From: Desulfosarcina ovata subsp. ovata | Lineage (GTDB): Bacteria; Desulfobacterota; Desulfobacteria; Desulfobacterales; Desulfosarcinaceae | Direction of reading: 5' to 3' | Assembly (NCBI RefSeq): GCF_009689005.1 | Contig: NZ_AP021879.1 | Location: 2,170,001-2,234,000, forward strand | DNA: 64,000 bases | Shown here: in pieces, positions 27,430-35,996 of the stretch | Layout: every line of letters starts with the position of its first letter | How positions within the stretch are numbered: the stretch's first letter is position 1 | The notes under the pieces: generated by a model | The model's database searches: none | Told to the model about the DNA's origin: nothing | The model's input: the letters and a program-made list of their open reading frames with translations, nothing else | Program-made: the position numbers and the translations under genes

Positions 27430-29598
27430 TTAAGCGGCATTTCCAAGGAATTGGACGTAGATATGGTTGGCGTCATTATTGGCGTTTCTGACCACCCTGG
27501 CGCAACGCTCTTCTTTACCGATCTTGACCGTTCCCTCGGTTTCAGGCATCAAAGGCGTTTTCGTTTTAAGCTCAGCGCCAAACGATGAAATATTCAAAAC
27601 TCGGGCAAATATTTCATCCCCTTCATCCGAGCACCATTTGGCACGCCTGAAAATTGGCCGTTGCCGTTCCTCTGTACGCTGGTCCAGACCACCTGCTTTA
27701 CCCGCCGCTTTTTCCATACCCTCCACCCATTTTTGCAGGATTTTGCCCAAAGCGATCCCCAAAATGGCTGCGGTTATGGTTACAAAGCAGCCGAAGCCCC
27801 ATGTGTTACGTAAATCCTGCGAATACAGAAGGAAAAATACAACGAGGGAAACAAGCCCGGTCATCCCCCCTTGCCCCCATAATAGCCATTTTAATTGGCC
27901 TTTCGAACGGTTGGCTCTCTGGGTGTAGAGGGCGGCGAAAAAGGCTGTGACTGTTGGGACGAAAGCCCACCACCAACACCTGAAGAGGTCAGGGAACTCA
28001 CCCCCCAAAGCCTTTAATGCTCCCAACAGGAATACGCTGAACGAAAATCCAACGCCAGCGGAACATAGTGCCTCGGCCACCTGGGCTGCCGACGATAGAG
28101 ACCTTTCTTTTATTTCCCCCAGTTGAAGTCGCTCCCTTCCGCGTTCAAGCGACCGCTGGCAGAAATATCCTCCTACCGTGGCCAACAAATGCAACAGACA
28201 AGACGCAACTGCCCAGAATAACACCCCGTTAATGTCATTTGGAATGAGATGATTCGGGTTTCCATTTCCAAGCCACGTTTGTACATAATGGTATGCAAGC
28301 GAACAAACAAAGACAACAAACAAAGCCCCTACCGCCAACCAGGTAATAACTACCGAATCCAGCTGCGTCCGGATCCGATTGGATTGTTTCAAACCAAAAG
28401 CATCGAGAAGATTTCGACACTGCTGTCTTGAACGACCAACAGCAAGAACGCTGCAGACGATGAGCTGAATGATCTCCTCTGATGTTTTCTTAACAACGGA
28501 TATGAGATTTTTTTCCTGTTTCTGGAAATATATTCTTTCAAACTTTGTCGCTGACTCGAGTTTTTGGGCCAGCAATTTTTCCGCATCTTTCAGCGTTTCG
28601 GGTTGCATCGGTTTCCGGGAAGCCCTTATGGCTGAAGCTGAGAGGATCTCGGCCTGGTCAAGTCGTTCGTCGTTTGCCATTTTATGGATATCGGTGATGC
28701 GTTGTGTGGCGAGCATGTGCATCTTCATCATCTTTGCTTTAAGTTCTTTGAACTCGCCATTATATCTCTCTGCCAATTTGGAGAAAACCGGTTCACGGTT
28801 GTATTTCAGCAGCAAATAATAAAGGTATCGAGCCCGGGCCATCAGAAACCAAAGGTCATCCCCGGTATCGTAAAAGTCATTTTTTTGGTTTAGACGCCAA
28901 TGCTGCTCTTTCAGTAGCTCATCAATGATCCTTTCTTGGGGAACGAAACTGTCCATTTCCTTCTCGAAAGTCTCGATCAATGTTCTCGCTTCAGTGGGGA
29001 TTGCGGCACGTTCCTGCAGCCGCAGCCTGAATCGCCGTTCAAACTCGGAAAATGGACGCATACCGGCCCAAAGCACGGTGGTCATCATTACGGCATAAGG
29101 AGCGAGTTTGGCCGTACCGACAGGATCGTAGACTCTCATTTCTCCGGAAAACGGCAAAAGGCCAAACAGCTTATGTGCATCCGACAATCCGGGAATAGGC
29201 GTTTGAAGTGCGTTTGAAGCAGTGACAAACGAACCAAGCACACTGGATATCAGATCAGGGAAAAAAATAATCCCCGCGTAAACACCAACCATCAGCAAAC
29301 CGTAAGAGGTATTCCAGCCAAGAAACCTCAGCCAGGTAGTAAAATGGCGGGCAGGCCTGGGGCGAAAACCCTTGGGGGCCATGCCTGGGCCGGCCCACTC
29401 GTTAAACTTGAACCAGTAAAATAAGAAAACAATGACCAAACCCAATATCGAAGTAAAATTGAACACTCCGGTAGTAGCGCTTTCACCCGGCAACTGATTG
29501 CCCACCACGACTATGTCATCCAGGAAATCTGGGTATTCAGCCAATTTGATGAGAAGGAAGGATGATAGTAATCCGAGTATTGATAGAATACGCATCAT
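27430..29598 (-). CDS. Polytopic membrane protein with C-terminal PilZ domain
   Basis: 722 aa. About four membrane segments lie in the first 170 residues. A long soluble, helical stretch of about 200 residues follows, then about six more membrane segments and a C-terminal PilZ domain. The PilZ core motifs are present: RPIFR (RxxxR type) and NISSFGAEL (NxSxxG type), so c-di-GMP binding is plausible. I know no named family for the membrane part. The ATG at 29598 (MMRIL...) has AAGGA upstream. The solute-binding protein gene follows by 17 bp, making a two-gene unit that could couple a periplasmic ligand to c-di-GMP. Confidence 0.75.
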   Translation of the reverse strand: MMRILSILGLLSSFLLIKLAEYPDFLDDIVVVGNQLPGESATTGVFNFTSILGLVIVFLFYWFKFNEWAGPGMAPKGFRPRPARHFTTWLRFLGWNTSYGLLMVGVYAGIIFFPDLISSVLGSFVTASNALQTPIPGLSDAHKLFGLLPFSGEMRVYDPVGTAKLAPYAVMMTTVLWAGMRPFSEFERRFRLRLQERAAIPTEARTLIETFEKEMDSFVPQERIIDELLKEQHWRLNQKNDFYDTGDDLWFLMARARYLYYLLLKYNREPVFSKLAERYNGEFKELKAKMMKMHMLATQRITDIHKMANDERLDQAEILSASAIRASRKPMQPETLKDAEKLLAQKLESATKFERIYFQKQEKNLISVVKKTSEEIIQLIVCSVLAVGRSRQQCRNLLDAFGLKQSNRIRTQLDSVVITWLAVGALFVVFVCSLAYHYVQTWLGNGNPNHLIPNDINGVLFWAVASCLLHLLATVGGYFCQRSLERGRERLQLGEIKERSLSSAAQVAEALCSAGVGFSFSVFLLGALKALGGEFPDLFRCWWWAFVPTVTAFFAALYTQRANRSKGQLKWLLWGQGGMTGLVSLVVFFLLYSQDLRNTWGFGCFVTITAAILGIALGKILQKWVEGMEKAAGKAGGLDQRTEERQRPIFRRAKWCSDEGDEIFARVLNISSFGAELKTKTPLMPETEGTVKIGKEERCARVVRNANNDANHIYVQFLGNAA

Positions 29599-29807
29599 TG
29601 ATCCTTTTGCTTGGTCGTTCAAATGGTTTTGGTTGCGACCTGACGGATCGGTAACTAAAAACGTTGTAATTCCCTGCCGCATTCGCTTCTGTGACAACAA
29701 AACGGGAGGTATTCGCCGTAACAAGGAGAGGGATAAAATTTGTTTGCGCGTAGTCGGTTAAATGACTTTGAATTAATCTTATTCTTAATTGGTGGGAACA
29801 AAATAGC

Positions 29808-29823
29808 TGTGATTCAGATCACA
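29808..29823. promoter_or_regulatory. CRP-family-like palindrome
   Basis: TGTGA-TTCAGA-TCACA, a perfect match to the TGTGA-N6-TCACA pattern of CRP-type regulators. It lies about 210 bp upstream of the PilZ membrane protein start and just after the 191-aa gene on the same strand. A single chance occurrence is possible. Confidence 0.45.
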
Positions 29824-29890
29824 CCTTTCGAAATGTTTATCAATAACGCCGTTACGACAAAACCAATGCTGTGACCCAGGACCGCCGCAG

Positions 29891-30466
29891 TCAGGCACCG
29901 ACCATCTGGCGCCCCCGTTTGCGATAGTAGTGCAGGCCGACCAGCCCTGCCTTTTTGATCCGGTTGGTGGATTCAAAGGCCTGGATGGTTTTCAAATCTT
30001 CCCCGTCAATCCCGGGAACGGCCAGAACCGGGCTGATGTACTGGGCGTGACGCTGGATCAGCCCGGAACCATGCAGATCGGTACGGGTTAGAATGCCGAT
30101 CAGGCTGAACTGGCTCCCGGATCCCGCCAGCACCTCCATAACCGCCCGGTCGCACCTGAGGTTATTTAAAAACAGATCCAGCGGATTCCGCGTCCAGCGG
30201 GTGCTGAACACCCATCGGCTGACCTTCTTTGAATAGCCGTGAAGCTGCCATTGGATGGCGCGCCGGTTGTTGATCACCGCCACAGCGGAAAAATCAAAAG
30301 CGTACCCGTTGTCGATGGTGGTGTGGCGATTGTAACTGAGGTATTGCAGATTCTGGGTTTTGGCGGGCATGCCGCCGATGACGAGGATGTCTTTCAATAA
30401 CGCGGTATTGGGCTTTACCACCCGATCCACGCAGTGGATAAGCCCATCGATAAAGTCGCTTTTCAT
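29891..30466 (-). CDS. Conserved-looking protein of unknown function
   Basis: 191 aa, soluble and basic, with no signal peptide. Segments such as LKDILVIGGMPAKT, FDFSAVAVINNRRAIQWQ and SLIGILTRTDLHG suggest an alternating alpha/beta fold, but I recognise no family. The ATG at 30466 directly follows a G-rich GGGGAAGG site; a start 13 codons earlier is possible. It ends in YYRKRGRQMVGA. It stands alone between xthA and the PilZ unit, on the same strand as both. Confidence 0.6.
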   Translation of the reverse strand: MKSDFIDGLIHCVDRVVKPNTALLKDILVIGGMPAKTQNLQYLSYNRHTTIDNGYAFDFSAVAVINNRRAIQWQLHGYSKKVSRWVFSTRWTRNPLDLFLNNLRCDRAVMEVLAGSGSQFSLIGILTRTDLHGSGLIQRHAQYISPVLAVPGIDGEDLKTIQAFESTNRIKKAGLVGLHYYRKRGRQMVGA

Positions 30467-30630
30467 CCTTCCCCCCCGGTTCCGGTCCGACTGTTTCCGA
30501 TGCAATCCGACATCTGTAGACTATTATCTACTTGACATGTCGTTCGGCATCCGTCAAGCCATATTCATAAGGGAAAAACCATCAGCGGCCGTGATCCGGT
30601 AAGGGCGCGCCAAATACTTCCCGGATTCTT

Positions 30631-31419
30631 TCAGAATTCCAGGACCAGTCCCACGGGGCAGTGGTCCGATCCGAAAATGGCGTTGTCGATGAATGCGTCC
30701 TTTACCCAACCGCTTTTGATCATGTCCTCGGAAACAAAAAAGTAGTCAATCCGCCACCCCGCGTTGTTCTTGCGTGCGTTGAAGCGATAGGTCCACCACG
30801 AATATTTGACCGTATCGGGGTAGAGATACCGGAAGGTGTCTACATAGCCCATCCCGACGATGCGATCCAGCCACTGGCGCTCTATGGGCAGAAACCCGGA
30901 ACGGGTCGAATTGGGGCCGGGATTCTTCAGGTCGATCTCGTTGTGGGCCGTGTTGAAATCCCCGGTGATGATCAAGCTCCGGCCCTGCCGGCGCAATCCT
31001 TCGGTGTAGTCGAAGAATGCTTCGTAAAAATCGAGTTTGTACTGCAATCGGTCGTCATTCATCTGGCCATTGGGAAAATAGACGTTGAAGAAGGTAAAGG
31101 CATCGAATTCCATTTCGACGATGCGCCCTTCATCGTCAAAACGGGGCATTCCCAGTCCGTGGTTCACTGACTTCGGGGTCAGCCGCGTATAAGCCGCCAC
31201 ACCGCTGTAGCCCTTTTTCACCGTGGAGAAGGAGAAGGCCGCATCGTAGCCGTCGATCGCTTTCATGGCCGGGGTCAGTTGGTCTTCCTGAAGTTTGGTC
31301 TCCTGGAGCCCGATGATGTCCGCATCCAGGCTGCGGATCGATTCGAGGAAGTCCTTCTTCATGACGGCCCGATAGCCGTTGACGTTCCAGGAAACGAGTT
31401 TGAGGGTCTGCTTGGGCAT
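30631..31419 (-). CDS. xthA: Exodeoxyribonuclease III
   Basis: 262 aa AP endonuclease/3'-5' exonuclease of base-excision repair. It has the exonuclease-III landmarks LVSWNVNGYRA, DIIGLQETK (metal Glu), NVYFPNG, ITGDFNTAHNEID, and the C-terminal GWRIDYFFVS and IFGSDHCPVGL. GGAGG precedes the ATG. It follows nth by 30 bp on the same strand, so glycosylase and AP endonuclease are made together. Confidence 0.94.
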   Translation of the reverse strand: MPKQTLKLVSWNVNGYRAVMKKDFLESIRSLDADIIGLQETKLQEDQLTPAMKAIDGYDAAFSFSTVKKGYSGVAAYTRLTPKSVNHGLGMPRFDDEGRIVEMEFDAFTFFNVYFPNGQMNDDRLQYKLDFYEAFFDYTEGLRRQGRSLIITGDFNTAHNEIDLKNPGPNSTRSGFLPIERQWLDRIVGMGYVDTFRYLYPDTVKYSWWTYRFNARKNNAGWRIDYFFVSEDMIKSGWVKDAFIDNAIFGSDHCPVGLVLEF

Positions 31420-31449
31420 GGTGTTCAGTCCTCCTTGTCTTTGGATGCT

Positions 31450-32115
31450 TCAACGGTGGCGGTCCACACCGGTTTGGGGACACATGTCAGTCACCGGGCA
31501 GCGGCTGCAAAAAGGCGATACCGGCCGGCAGAGCATCTGCCCGAAGGCCACCAGCAATTCATTGTAGCGGACCCAGTGGCGCTTGGGCAGCTTTTTGCGC
31601 AGGGCCATTTCGGTCTGATCCGGCGTTTTGGTGTTCACGTAGCCGATGCGGTTGCTGATGCGGTGGACGTGGGTATCCACGCAGATGGCCGGGATCTTGA
31701 ACCCTTCCACCAGCACCAGGTTGGCGGTCTTGCGGCCCACGCCGGGAAGGGCGGTGAGCGCTTCCAGCGTATCGGGCACCTGGCCGTCATACCGGTCCAG
31801 CAGGATGCGGCTGATCTCCAGAAGCCGTTTGGCCTTGGTGGGGTAGAACCCCACGGGATAGATCCGTTTTTCGATGGCCTCGGGTGTCAGCCGGATCATC
31901 GCCTCGGGTGTCCGGGCCACCTTGAAAAGGCGCTCCGCGGCCGGGCCGGTCACCTCGTCCTTGGTCCGCAGGGATAGCAGGGTGGAGACCAGCACCTCGA
32001 AGGGGCTCGCGCCGCGGTTGGCAATAAAGGTAATAATGGGGGCATCCCACTGGCGGTAGTGGGTTTCGATGGCAGCGACAAAATCATCGATATTAAACGT
32101 GCGCTTTCTGGGCAT
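31450..32115 (-). CDS. nth: Endonuclease III
   Basis: 221 aa DNA glycosylase/AP lyase. Helix-hairpin-helix LPGVGRKTANLV, the catalytic Asp segment VDTHVHR, and a C-terminal 4Fe-4S loop with Cys spacing C-x6-C-x2-C-x5-C (CRPVSPFCSRC...C). The ATG at 32115 starts MPRKRTF; the longer frame is unsupported and the ribosome site is weak. First gene of the nth-xthA repair pair. Confidence 0.93.
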   Translation of the reverse strand: MPRKRTFNIDDFVAAIETHYRQWDAPIITFIANRGASPFEVLVSTLLSLRTKDEVTGPAAERLFKVARTPEAMIRLTPEAIEKRIYPVGFYPTKAKRLLEISRILLDRYDGQVPDTLEALTALPGVGRKTANLVLVEGFKIPAICVDTHVHRISNRIGYVNTKTPDQTEMALRKKLPKRHWVRYNELLVAFGQMLCRPVSPFCSRCPVTDMCPQTGVDRHR

Positions 32116-32337
32116 AACCGCTTCTTTCTCTGTCTGCATCAGATGTCGGCAGGATTTCCGGTAAGGGAACCGCTCTGCATGCATACACGGATCGGCCGCC
32201 CAGGTAAAGTCAAAGTGCTCCGGTTCATAAACTTGTGCACCGGTCACCTTTGCTGTACGATGTGTCGTCGTATTTTCGAACAATATCCCACGTCCACCGC
32301 CGATGGGGTAGCCATCAAAAAGAGAGGAAACGTATAA

Positions 32338-33237
32338 ATGCTGAGCTTACGAAGTAGACTGTGCCGCTTAACAACAAAATATATAGTTGCCCCCAAGCTG
32401 AACAATATAAGTTCCATCGATGACGCCAGAAAAGACATGGAAAAAATGGCGCGGTTTTCAAAACTCCCGCCCCATACCCAGGTTGAAAAAGTTCAGTTAA
32501 ACGGGATTCCCGCTGAATGGGTTTATGCAAACACGGCTCGTGAAGACAGGGCTATCCTATTTCTGCATGGGGGTGGCTATAATCTGTGTTCTCCCAACAC
32601 CCATCGCGAAATAGGCGCCCACATTTCCAAAGCAAGTGGTGCAAAATTGCTGCTGATCGATTATCGACTGGCCCCGGAATATCCCTTCCCAGCGGCTCTG
32701 GAAGACGCGCTTTCTGCATACCGTTGGCTGATCAATCAGGGACTGCCAGGGAAAAGCATTGCCATTGCGGGAGATTCCGCAGGAGGAGGATTAGCATTAT
32801 CCACCGCCATCTCAATACGCGATGCAGGCGATCCTCTGCCTTCATCAATCGCGTGTATCTCCCCGTGGACCGATTTGGTTTTTACCGGCAATTCAATCAA
32901 AACAAACTCGGAAATAGATCCTTTGGTAGATGCTCCAGCAGGAAAAGTTATGGCGGAAAACTATATCGGGGACAATGATCCCCATAATCCGGGGATATCA
33001 CCCCTGTATGCCGATTTAAAAGGTCTCCCGCCATTACTGATTCATGTTGGCACGGACGAACTGCTATTGGATGATTCAAAACGCGTTGCAAAAAAGGCCG
33101 AAGACGCAGGAGTTAATGTAACCTTAAAGATTTATGATAAATTATGGCACGTCTTTCATTTGAACTTGAAAGCCATGCCTGAGGCAAGGGCAGCCGTGGC
33201 TGAGTTTGCCGCTTTTATTAAAAAGCATTTTGAATAG
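32338..33237 (+). CDS. Alpha/beta hydrolase of the hormone-sensitive-lipase type (esterase)
   Basis: 299 aa. HGGGY oxyanion motif at about residue 77, nucleophile GDSAGGG at about residue 145, and the late Asp/His pair in GTDELLLD and WHVFHL. Such enzymes hydrolyse short-chain esters; the substrate is unknown. AGAGAGGAAA precedes the ATG. Base use is clearly more AT-rich than the flanking repair genes, so recent acquisition is likely. It is followed by a crotonase gene after 333 bp. Confidence 0.88.
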   Translation: MLSLRSRLCRLTTKYIVAPKLNNISSIDDARKDMEKMARFSKLPPHTQVEKVQLNGIPAEWVYANTAREDRAILFLHGGGYNLCSPNTHREIGAHISKASGAKLLLIDYRLAPEYPFPAALEDALSAYRWLINQGLPGKSIAIAGDSAGGGLALSTAISIRDAGDPLPSSIACISPWTDLVFTGNSIKTNSEIDPLVDAPAGKVMAENYIGDNDPHNPGISPLYADLKGLPPLLIHVGTDELLLDDSKRVAKKAEDAGVNVTLKIYDKLWHVFHLNLKAMPEARAAVAEFAAFIKKHFE

Positions 33238-33570
33238 AATCGGTGGGATTGCTTGGCAAGTCTTGGACCCAGCCAGATGAAGGCGAAGGGTGCCGCGGCA
33301 GACAACAGTAGGCCTGCTGAACAGCTTTTTACAAAAAGTGGCCCATAATTTGGGTTGAATGAGTCCGAAACAAAGAAAACTGTGTATTATTTCGATCAGT
33401 TGATGTATTATATCCATAAATTGTATTGTAATACCGTGATGTTGTATCGGAATAACAAGACCTGTTTAAAAATATCCTATTATTCCAAATTAAAAGTTCA
33501 GCAAATGTTCAGCAATTAAACCCAAGTGTGTTGGTTATCCGAATCAACTCTAAATGTAAGGGGGCGAAAT
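33238..33570. other. AT-rich spacer
   Basis: No ORF with a start site, and no clear hairpin terminator. The last 150 bp are very AT-rich and probably contain the promoter of the following gene. Confidence 0.35.
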
Positions 33571-34257
33571 ATGGCATTAATGGACTATACCATTGAAGAC
33601 AATGTGGCGGTATTAAGCATGAACAGCGGGGAAAATCAGTTTGGTTTCCCCTTTATTGATGCCTTCCTTGAGGTGCTTGATAAAATCGAAAGAGACACCG
33701 ATGCCAATGTACTGGTAACGAAATCTTCCCATGATAAAATATGGTCCGCTGGTATCGATCCGGACTTAGAAAATGAAGAAAAAACAAAATTGACCAAGAA
33801 ATTCCGCGTCCAAATGTATTCATTATACAGACGCATTTTAACATATCCCATGATCACCGTTGCAGCTATCACCGGACATGCCTTTGCCGCGGGAGCGTAT
33901 CTTGCCTTTTCCCATGATTTTCGTTTTATGCGAAAAGACAAGGGGTGGCTCTGCCTGCCGGAAGTCGATCTTGGCATAAATATCGGGCGCGTTCTCACCT
34001 CTATTGCACGACGTGCTGTTCCGGATTATAAATTCGAAGAGATGCTGTATACCGGCAAAAGATTAACAGCCGAGGAATGTGCGGAACACCATATTGTTTA
34101 TAAGGCTTGCCATATGGATGACCTCATGAACGAAGTGCTTTCCTTTGCCAAGGCTCAAAACAAAGACAGGCGCATTATCCGCCTAATGAAACAAGAAACA
34201 AATCAACAGCTTCTGAAAATCATTGATGATACCATATTGTTCTTGGCTGATTTTTAA
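33571..34257 (+). CDS. Enoyl-CoA hydratase/isomerase (crotonase) family protein
   Basis: 228 aa. Crotonase fold with the CoA/oxyanion segments WSAGIDPDLE and ITGHAFAAGAYLAFSHDFR and the later LPEVDLGINIG. The usual catalytic glutamates are not both evident, so isomerase or thioesterase-like activity cannot be excluded. AAGGGGG precedes the ATG at 33571; an upstream start is unsupported. It is AT-rich like the esterase, and the two may have arrived together. Confidence 0.8.
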   Translation: MALMDYTIEDNVAVLSMNSGENQFGFPFIDAFLEVLDKIERDTDANVLVTKSSHDKIWSAGIDPDLENEEKTKLTKKFRVQMYSLYRRILTYPMITVAAITGHAFAAGAYLAFSHDFRFMRKDKGWLCLPEVDLGINIGRVLTSIARRAVPDYKFEEMLYTGKRLTAEECAEHHIVYKACHMDDLMNEVLSFAKAQNKDRRIIRLMKQETNQQLLKIIDDTILFLADF

Positions 34258-34282
34258 CAGTCTACAATTTAATAGCCGATCA

Positions 34283-34432
34283 CTCAGAGCCTGTTTGAGA
34301 AGTCTGGATCAGGCCCGATAACAAGGCGGAACGTGGCTCGAAAGCGGAGCATATACGTAATATGTGAGCATTTTGAGACACTTTCCAACGCCGTTAGCGG
34401 GCCTTAGACGGATTTATCAAACAGGCTCTCAG
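34283..34432. mobile_element. 150-bp MITE-like palindromic element
   Basis: Imperfect terminal inverted repeats of about 32 bp begin AGAGCCTGTTTGA (34286) and are mirrored by TCAAACAGGCTCT ending at 34429. An inner GCATATACGTAATATGTG near-palindrome sits at the centre. No ORF. No target duplication is seen. It borders the start of the decayed duplicate exactly and may mark a recombination end. Confidence 0.6.
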
Positions 34433-34435
34433 ATA

Positions 34436-34884
34436 GGGAATGCTCACCCGGCCCCGGCTGTTCAACGCCCTAGTGGCTATGGGTGAGAAGCTCCAGGGGA
34501 TTTTCTCCCGCCCGGCGGACGAACTGCTGGGATCGTCCTGCTTCAAGATCATGTCGCCCCTGATCGGGGACCGCCATTTTCTGCCCCTGGCCGAGAAGCC
34601 GTTTCGTAAGAGGGTGCCCCGCCTGCATGATGCAATTGACCGACATGCTCTCGCAGCATGGGGCTCGCATCAATGTTCGCCATCCGTATGTGACCTGGAT
34701 TACCGGGCCGGCCCCATTTCTGGAAAGCAAATTGGCGGATGTGGCGGCGACGAACGCGGACCTTTTGGTCACCGAGTGCCCGGGGTGCGTCATGCAATTG
34801 CGCGGCGGTGCTGAGAAAAAGGGGATGAAACTTTCGGTCAAACACATTGCCGAAGCGATGGTACAGGCTTTGGAGAAAACCTGA
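34436..34884 (+). pseudogene. Collapsed remnant of lactate-oxidation genes (Fe-S subunit + LldEF)
   Basis: A mosaic of three pieces of the intact cluster. 34436-34619 matches 43046-43229 (Fe-S subunit, middle). 34621-34686 matches 43902-43967 (its 3' end). 34687-34717 matches 45531-45561 (LldEF middle), which joins at about 34717 to a copy of the LldEF 3' end (about 46717 to the stop at 46883). About 670 bp, then about 1.5 kb, then about 1.1 kb have been lost between pieces. Short in-frame ORFs remain here but no domain is whole. The final stop corresponds to the LldEF stop. Confidence 0.88.
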
Positions 34885-34922
34885 GCCGATAAAATGCGAT
34901 TGCCTGCAACCACTCGATGCCG

Positions 34923-35165
34923 TCAGCTGAAAAAGTAGCGGAAGTCCGGATAAAAAATCGCCACGAGAAACAAAATCGTGCTGATGAGAATCGTCAGCAC
35001 GCCGAAAAGTTTGATGCCTTCCGCCGACCAGCGGGATGCAAAGATATTGATCAGGAAGCCCGACGCGAAGGTCCCTTCCAGCCATTCGGCGCCTCCCCAG
35101 CGGACCACCCACAGCCAGAAGAGCAGATTGAGCAGGTAGCAGGCAACGAGTTCGGTCAGGGACAT
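34923..35165 (-). CDS. 80-aa two-helix membrane protein (copy A)
   Basis: 80 aa with two hydrophobic segments (about 7-22, ACYLLNLLFWLWVV, and about 52-70, LFGVLTILISTILFLVA) separated by an amphipathic stretch rich in Trp and Gly. AGAGGAAG precedes the ATG. It is the paralogue of the gene at 46927 and differs at only a few residues; the frame is intact although the neighbouring lactate genes are ruined. Function unknown; it is convergent with the LldEF remnant, as copy B is with the intact gene. Confidence 0.7.
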   Translation of the reverse strand: MSLTELVACYLLNLLFWLWVVRWGGAEWLEGTFASGFLINIFASRWSAEGIKLFGVLTILISTILFLVAIFYPDFRYFFS

Positions 35166-35222
35166 TTACTTCCTCTTTTCTGCCTATGGAATGAGGCAGT
35201 CCAAAAAACATTATCTCAACGT

Positions 35223-35609
35223 CTATGGAATCGATTGAACGTGGTGTCCCGCTTCAGCAAGCGCGTTGATGGCGCGCTTTAAATTGGAATCCTTGACAAG
35301 CACATAGTCCGTGTCAAAGGTCGACAGGGCAAATATGGGAATCCCGGCATCGGATAACGGTTGCGCAATTTTCACGAGAATTCCCGTCAGTGCAAAATCG
35401 AGCGGGCCATCGATCGCCAGAGCACGCCATCCACGCTCGGCCCGGACATCTTCGGGAACGTCTGCCGCCTGACAAACGATCGAGGTTTCTTCCGTCGTCC
35501 ACACGATGGCGTGCAGGGTTCCGGACAATGCCCAGGCAGGGACAGCGCGTTTTGCCGGCAGTCGGCAAACCGCCAGGTGGTCGGGAAGCAACTTGAGGTT
35601 CAAAGTCAT
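35223..35609 (-). CDS. ACT-domain protein of the CASTOR type (copy A)
   Basis: 128 aa. Two ACT-like halves; the second contains LDFALTGILVKIAQPLSDAG and IFALSTFDTDYVLVKD, the signature of ACT_7/CASTOR proteins, which bind amino acids. The ATG at 35609 has GAGG about five bases upstream and matches the start of copy B (47612); an upstream in-frame extension is unique to this copy and probably not translated. Intact, unlike the adjacent lactate-gene remnant. Lies 57 bp upstream of the 80-aa membrane protein gene on the same strand. Confidence 0.78.
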   Translation of the reverse strand: MTLNLKLLPDHLAVCRLPAKRAVPAWALSGTLHAIVWTTEETSIVCQAADVPEDVRAERGWRALAIDGPLDFALTGILVKIAQPLSDAGIPIFALSTFDTDYVLVKDSNLKRAINALAEAGHHVQSIP

Positions 35610-35777
35610 CGGCGCCTCAATGATCACGGGGTTTGTCCCATCCAGCGACCGAAAAATGGACACTTGATCAGGTAAATGGATCGTCGCTGCCAACATATGC
35701 CAGTATGGTACGGGCGTGTCAAGATCGCCGACGGACCGGTCACCATCAGACAAGCTGGGGATGCCTGCCTTGAAAAT

Positions 35778-35806
35778 CTTTACCTAATCTTTATCTTACC
35801 TTTACC
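35778..35806 (+). promoter_or_regulatory. CTTTACC direct repeats with 11-bp spacing (copy A)
   Basis: CTTTACC at 35778, CTTTATC at 35789 and CTTTACC at 35800, each exactly 11 bp apart. The same array precedes msrAB at 51029. Eleven-bp-spaced direct repeats are the usual binding pattern of OmpR/PhoB-type regulators. Confidence 0.6.
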
Positions 35807-35878
35807 CATCCCTTAAACGGGAGTCTTATTGTTTGTCCATGAGAGCCAATCAACGGACAGACGTAATGGAGGTGTGTA

Positions 35879-35930
35879 ATGAAAAGAACAATCATCGCCG
35901 TCCTGGCACTGGCTGCCGTGTTTATCGCGC
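35879..35930 (+). pseudogene. Signal-peptide fragment of a second msrAB
   Basis: The ribosome site GGAGGTGTGTA, the ATG and the first 17 codons of msrAB (51130) are repeated here almost exactly ([17 protein letters not shown]). The match ends abruptly at 35930, where a CGAAATGGCGAAATGG tandem tract begins. Nothing of the MsrA domain remains. Confidence 0.85.
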
Positions 35931-35931
35931 G

Positions 35932-35976
35932 AAATGGCGAAATGGCGAAATGGGGTAATGGCGAAATGGGGTCGCA
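35932..35976. repeat. GCGAAATGG tandem tract
   Basis: About five imperfect 9-10 bp units (CGAAATGG with variants) between the msrAB fragment and a transposase relic. Low-complexity sequence at the edge of the duplicated block. Confidence 0.6.
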
Positions 35977-35996
35977 CCAATCTATCATACTGTAAT

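Noticed and set aside
32059..32337. 92-aa + frame ending directly before the esterase ATG
   Set aside because: Its first half is antisense to nth, it has no start site and the composition is unlike the AT-rich esterase; the TAA-ATG junction looks accidental.
34627..34884. 85-aa + strand frame that could be taken for a small novel Fe-S protein
   Set aside because: It is a splice of leftover pieces of the Fe-S subunit and LldEF genes, visible by alignment with 43902-43967, 45531-45561 and about 46717-46883.
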